The notes beneath the pieces were generated by a model. The model did no database searches. It was not told the DNA's origin and saw only the letters and a list, made by a program, of their open reading frames with translations. A stretch of DNA of 64,000 bases from an uncultured bacterium (lineage in GTDB: Bacteria; Bacillota; Limnochordia; DTU080; JAAYLA01). The DNA lies in the NCBI GenBank assembly GCA_937983075.1, contig CALKAQ010000013.1:1-64000 (forward strand). The letters are read 5' to 3'. A program made the position numbers and the translations under genes. This document shows positions 18,384-26,296 of this stretch, in pieces (positions within the stretch are counted from its first letter, which is position 1; every line of letters begins with the position of its first letter).

Positions 18384-18413
18384 AGAATAAACAAGGTTCC
18401 ATAAATATGTCAA
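18384..18413 (-). promoter_or_regulatory. Promoter of the terC riboswitch transcript
   Basis: TTGACA at 18413-18408 and TATTCT at 18389-18384 are 18 bases apart. The predicted start falls just before the riboswitch aptamer. Confidence 0.75.
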
Positions 18414-18471
18414 GCCATGAACGAACACCCCGCCGCACTCTCTCACGTAAGATGCGTGCGGGGGGAATTCC

Positions 18472-19527
18472 ATGAGTCCTTGGAACGCATTGTACCGTGA
18501 ACTGACCAAGCAGCGCAAGCGGCTGCTCACGAAAAAACACGTCGTCGGCTGCGGAATCGGCATCAAAGAAAAAGGCGGCCGCCCGACAACAACACCCGCC
18601 ATCATGGTGTTTGTCGATAAAAAGCGGCCCGTGGCAAGTCTTACACGCAAGGAGCGCATTCCGGAGCTGCTGAACGGCATCGCCACCGACGTCGTGGAAG
18701 TGGGCAACTTGCGGCTGCTCACAAGCGATAATGACATCCGAACCAAAGAAATGCGGCCTGCAAGGCCCGGTATCAGCATCGGGCATTATTTGGTCAGCGC
18801 AGGCACGTTCGGTGCCGTCGCCTACGATGGCACAACCGGCGAACCGCTGATTCTGTCGAACAACCACGTGCTGGCCAATTCAAGTGCCGGAGATAACGCT
18901 CGAGCCAAAGAAGGCGATCCGGTGTACCAGCCCGGAACGTACGACGGGGGCAACGCGAAAGACACCATCGGCCATCTGCTGCGTTTCGTCCCCATCCACG
19001 CTGAATCGCAGCCGGTTGAATGTACTTGGGCTCATGCGACAGAATGGCTGGCGAACCGCATTTTGCAAACCTTTCACCGGCGCTATCGGCTGCGGTTTGA
19101 GCGGTTGGCGGAACGGGTCAATCTCGTGGACGCTGCCGTAGCCCGCCCGATCGATCCCAAGCTGCTCGATCCGTACATCGTCGGGCTCGGTTACATCCGC
19201 GGCGTTGCGGAAATCGAACCTGGACAAGTGATCCGGAAAAGCGGCCGCTCGTCCGGCGTCAATTCCGGGGTCGTCCGGGCCATTCGCGCCACGCTCAACG
19301 TATCGCTCGGCGACGCCGGCATCGCCCAATTCGATGACCAAATTGTCACCACGCCCATGGCCCAACCCGGTGACAGCGGATCCGTCGGGCTGAACGAGGC
19401 GAACGAAATCGTCGGCCTGCTTTTCGCCGGATCCGCCGAATCGACCATTTACAACCGCATCCAGCATGTCATGGAGCTTCTCCACATCCACTTCAACCCG
19501 AATGCCCGGTATGACCGCAACCGATAA
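18472..19527 (+). CDS. Nal1-like trypsin-fold serine protease, cytoplasmic
   Basis: The 351 residues contain a chymotrypsin-type core with an intact triad: His in LILSNNHVLAN (about residue 130), Asp in VDAAVARP (about 220) and Ser in QPGDSGSVGL (about 302). The N-terminal 90 residues (KHVVGCGIGIKEKGG, AIMVFVDKK) resemble the leader domain of Nal1-like proteins. There is no signal peptide or membrane segment, so it should act inside the cell. It is transcribed away from terC and towards veg. Its target is unknown. Confidence is high for the fold and low for the role. Confidence 0.8.
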   Translation: MSPWNALYRELTKQRKRLLTKKHVVGCGIGIKEKGGRPTTTPAIMVFVDKKRPVASLTRKERIPELLNGIATDVVEVGNLRLLTSDNDIRTKEMRPARPGISIGHYLVSAGTFGAVAYDGTTGEPLILSNNHVLANSSAGDNARAKEGDPVYQPGTYDGGNAKDTIGHLLRFVPIHAESQPVECTWAHATEWLANRILQTFHRRYRLRFERLAERVNLVDAAVARPIDPKLLDPYIVGLGYIRGVAEIEPGQVIRKSGRSSGVNSGVVRAIRATLNVSLGDAGIAQFDDQIVTTPMAQPGDSGSVGLNEANEIVGLLFAGSAESTIYNRIQHVMELLHIHFNPNARYDRNR

Positions 19528-19604
19528 TTCTTCAGCAATAGCGGCGATGACGAGCCCTAGTTCCATTGAACACCATTGCTGCCGGCTACAAACCGGCTTT
19601 TCAA

Positions 19605-19643
19605 CAAAAAAAGACCCGGTAATCCGGGCCTCTTCTTTGCCTT
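19605..19643. terminator. Bidirectional terminator between the protease gene and veg
   Basis: AAGA-CCCGG-TAAT-CCGGG-CC-TCTT is a short GC stem flanked by A-rich and T-rich arms, between two convergent genes. Confidence 0.65.
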
Positions 19644-19670
19644 CCCCACAAAATCCCATGCGTGACCAGA

Positions 19671-19937
19671 TTACGCGTTGGCCACTTCTTTCGGATCGTC
19701 CTGAAACGTAAGCTCCACCGTTTCGGTCAACACGTCTACGTAAGTGTAGGACATCCGTTCCACAGCACTGCCTTCTTCCAGGCGGACGACGAACAGCTTA
19801 GGGTACGTTTTCTCAATGATACCCTCAGCCTCGATGACCTTGCGCCGTCCTCGATTCGCCCTCAACTTGACTCTCTTGCCAACACTTGACTCCAGGTTCT
19901 GACGGATCTCTTCCAAGGCACTGTTCTTTACGGCCAC
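19671..19937 (-). CDS. veg: Veg family protein
   Basis: Veg is a small, very strongly expressed Firmicutes protein linked to biofilm gene control and spore outgrowth. Its molecular function is unresolved. The signature LGKRVxLRANRGRRKVIEAEG appears here as GKRVKLRANRGRRKVIEAEG, followed by TYVDVLTETVELTF. The GTG at 19937 was chosen because AGGAAGGTG precedes it and the length (88 residues) then matches Bacillus Veg (86). The gene is in its usual neighbourhood near ispE and ksgA. Two consensus promoters lie upstream. Confidence 0.93.
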   Translation of the reverse strand: MAVKNSALEEIRQNLESSVGKRVKLRANRGRRKVIEAEGIIEKTYPKLFVVRLEEGSAVERMSYTYVDVLTETVELTFQDDPKEVANA

Positions 19938-19970
19938 GCGATCACCTTCCTGGGACAATATCCTACTGCA

Positions 19971-19999
19971 AGTGTAGCATTTCTCGGATCGGATGTCAA
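19971..19999 (-). promoter_or_regulatory. veg promoter P2 (proximal)
   Basis: TTGACA at 19999-19994 and TACACT at 19976-19971 with a 17-base spacer. This matches the very strong Bacillus veg promoter pattern. Confidence 0.85.
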
Positions 20000-20011
20000 G
20001 TTAAAATAGCC

Positions 20012-20041
20012 AGTATACCAGAGACGAAAAATTACTGTCAA
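20012..20041 (-). promoter_or_regulatory. veg promoter P1 (distal)
   Basis: TTGACA at 20041-20036 and TATACT at 20017-20012 with an 18-base spacer. Its start site would fall just before the -35 box of P2. Confidence 0.75.
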
Positions 20042-20103
20042 GCGCCATTTGGACTTATTCGCTTCTTGCCTTAGTCATTCCCATTTCGCGAGAAAAAAGA
20101 ACC

Positions 20104-21570
20104 TCATCTTTGCGGCCAAAGCCAGTCCGTCGGCAATATGCCGAAGCGAAGCGCCAAGTCGAACCATGCCAATTTCAGGTCATCGATTGCGCGTTCCTGC
20201 TGGGCCATCGCATTGGCCACCGCCAGCTCGGCTTCAGCGAGGTCGAGCTCCGTCAGAAAGCCCGCTTCCACACGCAAGCGGACAATGCGTGCCGCTTCCT
20301 CCGCACGCTCTGCCGCTTGTTGGCGTGCCATAACGTTGGCCTGCGCCTCACGCACACGCTCCAACGCCTGCACCCCATCCCGATAAACCTGACGCAGCGT
20401 CGCTTGCAGCTCACGTTCGGCGGACTCCAGCTCAATTTGGGCACGCTCGATTTCCGTTTGGGCCGATCCGCTCCAATCGATCGTCACACGGATACCGGCA
20501 TGCCATTCCAGTGCCGAGGCGCTTGCAAGCGGCTGCGTGACATTCGCCACGCCTGAGATCCTCGGCAGCTTCTGCCGTGCCGCCTCAACCACAGCCTGCT
20601 CCTTCTGCCTCAGCCGCAGCCGCGCTTGCTGCGCGGCGGGATCATACCGTTCCAACAGCGCCCGCATCCCCAACTCCTCATCGGCCCCCGCCAACAGAGC
20701 CAAAATGTCGGCGAAAATGGCTTCACCCGCAGCATGTTCCCGATGCCCGCTGAGCTGGAGCCGCTTCTTGATCGCCGTGGCAACGGCATCCCAGTCCAAG
20801 TCATCCCTATAGGTATGCTCAGCCGCCGTCCAAATCGCTTCTGCATCCACGCATCCGCCAAACAGCACTTCCGAAAGGTTCCAGAACGCTTCATCACGCT
20901 GACGCTCAGCTACACGCACCAGTTCTTCCGCCTGCATCAGCCGTTCTTCCTCGCTGCGCCACTCGCTCAACCCCATTTCGCCGGCTGCAAAGCGAAGCGA
21001 GGCGATTTCAAACCGCTCACGGGCGATGTGAGCGTTCTCCCGTGCAAAAATCCACTGCGTCTCGGCGTATTTGGCTTGCTGGAAGGCCACTAAAACGCCC
21101 CGTTCGGCTTCAAAGCGAGCACGCAGAAGCTCCAGTTCGTCGATATGATCGGTGTCAGCTGCAGGCGTGGAAGCGGGCCAAAGCACCTGATTCCACGCAA
21201 CACTCACGTAGCCGTCTGTGCCAAACAAGTTTTTCTCCGCGGCGACAGTCAGACGATCGGTAATCGGCCACCTGGCCGAAATGCTCGCTTGGCGGAAGCC
21301 GGAAGGGAAATCGTCGCTGCCGACTCCCACTTCCAAAGCACCGGCCAGACGAAAGGTCGCCTGAGCCTCCTGTTCCGCCAAGTCGGCTAGGGCGATCAAC
21401 TCTTGCATGCGCATGAATGCCGGACCGCACCGTTCAGCCTGCGCGAGCAGCTCGCTCAACACGAGTTCTTCACGCAGGTCATTTCCCCATGCGGTGCTCC
21501 ACCCGAAGAGAGCAAAGCTGCACACGATGATGCAGATGATGCGTCGCTTGCGCACGGTTAGTCGCCCCAT
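20104..21570 (-). CDS. TolC-family outer membrane efflux protein (longer paralogue)
   Basis: The 488-residue product has an N-terminal signal sequence (RRIICIIVCSFALFGWSTAWG) and long heptad-rich helices with repeated Ala, Glu, Arg and Leu. The second half has the TolC repeat pattern RVEAGFLTELDLAEAELAVANAM and a close IDDLKLAWFDLALRFG. TolC proteins form trimeric channels through an outer membrane for type I and MacAB-type pumps, so this implies a diderm cell envelope. It overlaps the stop of the preceding tolC gene by 13 bases and is the last gene of the efflux operon. Confidence 0.85.
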   Translation of the reverse strand: MGRLTVRKRRIICIIVCSFALFGWSTAWGNDLREELVLSELLAQAERCGPAFMRMQELIALADLAEQEAQATFRLAGALEVGVGSDDFPSGFRQASISARWPITDRLTVAAEKNLFGTDGYVSVAWNQVLWPASTPAADTDHIDELELLRARFEAERGVLVAFQQAKYAETQWIFARENAHIARERFEIASLRFAAGEMGLSEWRSEEERLMQAEELVRVAERQRDEAFWNLSEVLFGGCVDAEAIWTAAEHTYRDDLDWDAVATAIKKRLQLSGHREHAAGEAIFADILALLAGADEELGMRALLERYDPAAQQARLRLRQKEQAVVEAARQKLPRISGVANVTQPLASASALEWHAGIRVTIDWSGSAQTEIERAQIELESAERELQATLRQVYRDGVQALERVREAQANVMARQQAAERAEEAARIVRLRVEAGFLTELDLAEAELAVANAMAQQERAIDDLKLAWFDLALRFGILPTDWLWPQR

Positions 21571-22673
21571 TGTGACATAAACTCCTCGATCTCACCCGGA
21601 AGCGGCGGTAATTCGATGCGGCCAATTTTCTTCAGGAAAGCAATGCGAGCACTGTTGTAATCCCACACCGCACCGGCCACATCCAATGCGGCCTGCGCTG
21701 CGCCCCGCTCAGCGGCGACGAGTTCGCTCAACGGAATCAACCCGGCGTCATAACGCACCTGCGTGATTTCGAGTTGGCGTTGGGCAAGCTCTTCCGCACG
21801 TTCGCTCAACGCGACGCGCGTCGCCGCGTTGATCAGCGCCCGATAGCTTTGCCGAATGTCCCGAACCACCGTGGCTTCCGCGCGGGCAAGTCCGATTTTG
21901 GCCCGTTCCAGCTCCATTTCCAGTCGCATCATTTCCACGGGTGGTGCGTATGTAGCCTCCGCCAGCTCGAGCCTTCGCTGCGCGGATTCAACCGATCGCC
22001 GCGCCGTGCCGATTTCGCGGCGTGTCGCCAATGCCTCGGTCAAGGCTTGACTCAACGTAATGTCGAGCGGCTGAAAAGTGAGATCGAGATTCGACGGATC
22101 AATGGTGACCCATTCGTCAGCGCCGACCAAAATGGCCAGTTCCCGAATGGCATCTTCATAACGCTCGAGCGCAGCTGCATTTTCAAGGGCCGCCTGATCG
22201 CTTTGCAGCGTAATTTCGTCGATTTCGTGCTCCGAGATGAGGCCCGCCTCGTAGCGCGTCATCGCCACAGCGAGCTGCCTTTCGGTCTGTTCGTTGGTTT
22301 TCTGCTGCAGTTCGTTCAGTACACCGGTCCGAATGACCTCATAGTACGCTTCCTGCACTTGCAGAGCGACTTCACTGATTGCCTCGACGAATGCCGCCCT
22401 GGCTTCCACGAGGGATCTTTTCGCCTCTTCCAGCTCAGAAACGGGCCGACCGGCAAGTTGGTTGATTTCGGCTTCTTTCAGCGCAATTTCCGCCTCGAGC
22501 ACGTCAAATTTGGCGAGCAGAATGTCCGGCGACACAAGCAGCGCCCGACGGATCGCCTCATCGAGGGTGAGTGGCTGTTCCACGGCAACAGGCTCGTCCG
22601 CCCACACCGCAGGAGTCAACACGGCAGCCAAAGCTAGGATCCATCCGAATAGCATGCACCTGCGCAGTTTCAT
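21558..22673 (-). CDS. TolC-family outer membrane efflux protein (shorter paralogue)
   Basis: The 371 residues begin with a signal peptide (MLFGWILALAAVLTPAVWA) and then LTLDEAIRRALLVSPDILLA, the hallmark first helix of TolC proteins. Two repeats follow, each with a turn of the type RYEAGLISEHEIDE and RYDAGLIPLSELVAAE. It is about 60-100 residues shorter than E. coli TolC, mainly by reduced strand and equatorial regions. It lies 29 bases after the ABC ATPase gene. Two different TolC genes in tandem may give a mixed trimer or an outer and a helper component. Confidence 0.88.
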   Translation of the reverse strand: MKLRRCMLFGWILALAAVLTPAVWADEPVAVEQPLTLDEAIRRALLVSPDILLAKFDVLEAEIALKEAEINQLAGRPVSELEEAKRSLVEARAAFVEAISEVALQVQEAYYEVIRTGVLNELQQKTNEQTERQLAVAMTRYEAGLISEHEIDEITLQSDQAALENAAALERYEDAIRELAILVGADEWVTIDPSNLDLTFQPLDITLSQALTEALATRREIGTARRSVESAQRRLELAEATYAPPVEMMRLEMELERAKIGLARAEATVVRDIRQSYRALINAATRVALSERAEELAQRQLEITQVRYDAGLIPLSELVAAERGAAQAALDVAGAVWDYNSARIAFLKKIGRIELPPLPGEIEEFMSQWGD

Positions 22674-22702
22674 CCTCTCGACTCCCTTCTATCCCGTGCC
22701 GC

Positions 22703-23467
22703 TCACGACTCCGAACTTTCTGCGCTCGCCGCAAACTCCCCGGACCAGACACTGCTTTGGCCTTGCAAGAAGCTGCTGGTGGCAGTCGGCTCATCCGCGA
22801 CGATGCGTCCGTCGCGCAAAACGAGCAAGCGCTCACTCCATGCGGCAATGCCCGGATCGTGAGTAACTACCAGCACCGTCATGCCGAAATCGTTCAGTTC
22901 CTTAAGTGCTTCCATCACTTGCCTTCCCTGCTCGGTAGGCAGATTCCCGGTCGGTTCGTCGGCAAACAAGACGGTCGGAGAATTGGCGAGGGCCCGTGCG
23001 ATGGCCACACGCTGCTGTTCACCGCCCGACAGTTCATGGGGCCGGTGCTTGAGCCGATGCCCAAGGCCGACTCGCTCAAGCAGCTCGCGCGCTCGACGCC
23101 TCCGATCGGCGGCCCGCACGCCCGCGTAGATCATCGGCACCTCGACGTTTTCCAACGCGGTCAGCTCGGGAAACAAATTGTAGTTTTGGAAAATGAAACC
23201 GAAGTGATCGCGCCGAATTTGCGCGAGCTCCCGATCTTTCAGAGCGGTGAGATCGACACCTTCGAGCCAATATACACCGCCGGTCGGGCGGTCGAGAGCC
23301 CCTAATATCTGCAGCAAGGTGGTCTTTCCCGAACCCGAAGGCCCCATGATGCTGACAAATTCCCGCCGGTTGACCTCTAAATCGATGCCGTTCAGCGCAA
23401 CAACCGGCTCTCCTTTGCGATATACCTTGCTCACTTGTTCAAGGCGGATGAGGCTGTCGTTACTCAA
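22703..23467 (-). CDS. ABC transporter ATPase, MacB/LolD type
   Basis: The ATPase has every expected motif: Walker A GPSGSGKTT, Q-loop FIFQNYNLFPELT, signature LSGGEQQRVAIARALA, Walker B VLFADEPTGNL and the switch VTHD. The FQNYNLFPELTALENVEVP string is typical of the LolD/MacB/FtsE group that powers mechanotransmission rather than membrane translocation. A TTG at 23467 was chosen: TTGAGTAA overlaps the stop of the adaptor gene by eight bases and AAGGGGG lies eight bases upstream. The longer frame to 23575 would lie inside the adaptor gene. It serves the two permeases encoded upstream. Confidence 0.94.
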   Translation of the reverse strand: MSNDSLIRLEQVSKVYRKGEPVVALNGIDLEVNRREFVSIMGPSGSGKTTLLQILGALDRPTGGVYWLEGVDLTALKDRELAQIRRDHFGFIFQNYNLFPELTALENVEVPMIYAGVRAADRRRRARELLERVGLGHRLKHRPHELSGGEQQRVAIARALANSPTVLFADEPTGNLPTEQGRQVMEALKELNDFGMTVLVVTHDPGIAAWSERLLVLRDGRIVADEPTATSSFLQGQSSVWSGEFAASAESSES

Positions 23468-24893
23468 CTTGCCTGCCCCCTTCTGGGATGACGTCAATCG
23501 AGCGATAGGATCGGTACACCGTATACGAGCTGTAAATGATTTCGTCACCTGGATCGAGTCCTGAAACAACCTCAATGTAGTTGCCGTCTATCGCACCATA
23601 TCGGACATCCCGCCTTTCGGCGGTCGTGTGCGAAGGATCCAGCACGTAGACAAAGCTCGCATTGCCGCTCGTGAAGAAGGGGCCCCGCGGCAAATACATG
23701 CGATCTTTGAGCACGCCGAGTTCAATTTCCACGGAAACCGGTGCGTACGGCAGGAAAAGCTGCGCCACTTCCGGGGAAAGAGACAGCCTCACGGCAACTT
23801 GTGAACTCGATTCAGATGCGACGGCGACCGCTCCGACCTGAGATACAACGGCAGGATATTGGGCGCCGCCCGACCGAATGACGGCAGCCGAACCCGCGCG
23901 CAGGTCACGTGCCTGTTCGGGAGTGACCGTCGTTTCGACGACCTGGCTTGTGACGTCCGCCAGCCGAAACAGCATGTCGCCTTGTTTGACCTGGTCGCCG
24001 GCTTCCACCTTTGCCTCAAGAATGCGTCCCGACGCCGGCGCCCGCACCTCCAGGCTTTGAGCCAGCTGCAGCAAAGCGTGCAAGTCTTCTTCAGCCGTTT
24101 TAACGAGCTGGTCCGCTTTCCGCGTGCCGAGATCGGCATTTTGCCTGACCAAAGTCAAGTTGATTTTCGCCTGTTCCAACTTGGTTTCAGCGAGATGCAC
24201 CGCGTTCAGCGCGTCATCGTATTCTTTGCGTGAAATCCCGCCGAGGCTGTACAAGCGCTCCAGCACAGGCAATTGCATTTGGGCGTCGGCCAAGGCGCGT
24301 TCGGCAGCTTCGACTTCCCGCTCCGCCGCCTCGACGTCCCGAGCGTACTGCAGTTTCGACTGCTCCGCCTCGATGCGCGCCATGTCGTATTCATTTTGCG
24401 CCTTGTCGATATCCGTCTGCAGCGTGTCCGATTCAAGGATTGCAAGTAGATCGCCCGCCTGCACATCGTCGCCGGCGGTGACGTACACCGCCCGCACACG
24501 CACGTCGGTCGGTGCGGAAAGCACCGTTACGGCCGTTGGCGTTACACGGCCCGATGCGCTGACGACGTTGCGAAAATCGCGCACGCCGACCGTCACGTAT
24601 TGATATGTATCGAGCACAAAGCGATCTTCCGGCTGTCGCAGCAGAAAGGTTCCCGCCGTCGCAATGCCGGCAAAGATGACGAGGATGAACAAAAACATCT
24701 TCGCATTGAGGCTCATCCGCCGTTTGGGCATCACCACCGGTGCCGGACCTGCAGGACCGGGCAAACCCGCCGCACCGCCGGACGCTGCCTGGCGCTGCAC
24801 ACGGCGATCTGCGGGACGACCTTTTTGCGCCGGATGAGTACCAAATATCGGCCGATCATAGGGCAGCTTTTCTTTCACCTGATCTTTTTCCAT
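23460..24893 (-). CDS. MacA/HlyD-family periplasmic adaptor
   Basis: The 477 residues contain a cytoplasmic Pro/Gly/Ala-rich N-terminal tail of about 65 residues, one membrane helix (FLFILVIFAGIATAGTFLL), a split lipoyl domain around VYVTAGDDVQAGDLLAILES and VRAPASGRILEAKVEAGDQV, a long alpha-hairpin between them, and beta-barrel and membrane-proximal domains. Such adaptors bridge an inner-membrane ABC pump to TolC. The unusually long cytoplasmic tail is not typical for MacA. It lies ten bases after permease A. Confidence 0.92.
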   Translation of the reverse strand: MEKDQVKEKLPYDRPIFGTHPAQKGRPADRRVQRQAASGGAAGLPGPAGPAPVVMPKRRMSLNAKMFLFILVIFAGIATAGTFLLRQPEDRFVLDTYQYVTVGVRDFRNVVSASGRVTPTAVTVLSAPTDVRVRAVYVTAGDDVQAGDLLAILESDTLQTDIDKAQNEYDMARIEAEQSKLQYARDVEAAEREVEAAERALADAQMQLPVLERLYSLGGISRKEYDDALNAVHLAETKLEQAKINLTLVRQNADLGTRKADQLVKTAEEDLHALLQLAQSLEVRAPASGRILEAKVEAGDQVKQGDMLFRLADVTSQVVETTVTPEQARDLRAGSAAVIRSGGAQYPAVVSQVGAVAVASESSSQVAVRLSLSPEVAQLFLPYAPVSVEIELGVLKDRMYLPRGPFFTSGNASFVYVLDPSHTTAERRDVRYGAIDGNYIEVVSGLDPGDEIIYSSYTVYRSYRSIDVIPEGGRQVE

Positions 24894-24903
24894 CGTTCAT
24901 CCT

Positions 24904-26292
24904 CTACTCTTCAGTCAAGGCTTCGGCCGGCATGAGACGAGCAACGGTCCAACCGGGATACAATGCAGCCAGTGCTCCGATGACCATGGCAACGAAGATG
25001 GCGGCTGCGACGACAATCGCCGCGTCGCCCCAAGTCGGAGCCTGCGTGGGAATCCAAATCTCTTCCAGCGGTTCAAGCAGATACATGCGCACCGGATAAG
25101 CCAACGCCGTACCGATGATACCCCCGAAACCGCTCAGCATCACCGCTTCGCTCATGATTTCACACAGTACTCTCCACCGCGTTGCACCGAGAGCCTGTGT
25201 CAGTCCGATGGACCGCATGCGTTCCGCCACGCCGGCAAGAAACGTCGTGAACACCGAAAAACCGGCAACAATGAACGCAGCCGCGCCGAAAGCGCCAAGA
25301 ACGAGCATTTCCTGCAGCCGCTGCTGCAGCAGCCACGGATCCATGCGCCTTGCCGGATCGATGACAAGCGTTTGCGGCATGTCATCGACATGAATTTCGC
25401 CACCCAAACGCTCGGCCAGCCGGGCTCCGAGCAGCGTCGTCACTTCGGCAATCGCTTGTTCGCCCATGCCGTCGTGCGCCCGGAAATACAAATAGGTGAA
25501 TGTCTCCTCAAACATCGGCGGCTCCACGAATCCCATCGGTTCGTCGAGATCGCCTATACCCACCGACGTGCGAAACGCAGGGTGGCCGTACAAACTGGAT
25601 CCGGTGGCCGGAACATACACTTCTGCCCGGAGGGTGTTGACAAGCGGCCCCTCGTAATTGGACAAATTGTTCGGCTGCTCAAACACGCCGATCACCATGA
25701 GATCAAGCCCCGGGACGCCTTCGGTCGACGGCAGGTCCACGTTGCCGTAGCCAAACAGGCGCATTTCTTCACTTTGCGGCCGCAAATTAATGATTTTGCC
25801 GATGGGATCTTCTCCGGGAAAGAGGAGTTCGGCCAATTCATCCGAAATGACGGCGACGTCCGGCGCGTCTTTTTCCACGTCATGCGGCAGGAAAAAACGA
25901 CCGGCTGCCATGTTCATATCGACGATGGCGGCAAATCCCGGACTGACCTGGGCAATGCCCCGCAGCAAGAAGCGATCGCCGTCCACCTGAACCAGGGTGC
26001 TCGGGAAACCCGAATAGACGGATGCGGCGGCGACGGTTTCAAACTCTTGTTCAAGCATTTGCACATCATCAATGCCAAAGGCGGAGGTCATATATGTACT
26101 GCCGTCGTCGGTCCGGCCGCCGTAAAAAGCGGAAAAAACGACTTCCGCACGGTTCGGGCGGCTGGCGCGGATGACCGGCACGACATCAACAAAAACCGCG
26201 ATTACGACCGCCACACCGACGGCCACTTGCAACGCTGCCAACAGATGACGCACCCAATGCTGTTTCAGCCGTGCCCAGGTACGCATCATCAA
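24904..26292 (-). CDS. MacB/LolC-like ABC permease A
   Basis: The 462 residues follow the type VII ABC topology: one N-terminal helix (HLLAALQVAVGVAVVIAVFV), a large extracytoplasmic domain of about 270 residues (MacB-PCD-like), then three helices with the FtsX signature EMLVLGAFGAAAFIVAGFSVF and a terminal IFVAMVIGALAALYPGWTVARLMPAEALTEE. The start may be TTG or one of the two ATGs that follow it. The GGAG preceding it overlaps the end of permease B. The substrate cannot be told from sequence. Confidence 0.9.
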   Translation of the reverse strand: MMMRTWARLKQHWVRHLLAALQVAVGVAVVIAVFVDVVPVIRASRPNRAEVVFSAFYGGRTDDGSTYMTSAFGIDDVQMLEQEFETVAAASVYSGFPSTLVQVDGDRFLLRGIAQVSPGFAAIVDMNMAAGRFFLPHDVEKDAPDVAVISDELAELLFPGEDPIGKIINLRPQSEEMRLFGYGNVDLPSTEGVPGLDLMVIGVFEQPNNLSNYEGPLVNTLRAEVYVPATGSSLYGHPAFRTSVGIGDLDEPMGFVEPPMFEETFTYLYFRAHDGMGEQAIAEVTTLLGARLAERLGGEIHVDDMPQTLVIDPARRMDPWLLQQRLQEMLVLGAFGAAAFIVAGFSVFTTFLAGVAERMRSIGLTQALGATRWRVLCEIMSEAVMLSGFGGIIGTALAYPVRMYLLEPLEEIWIPTQAPTWGDAAIVVAAAIFVAMVIGALAALYPGWTVARLMPAEALTEE

Positions 26293-26296
26293 CGCA

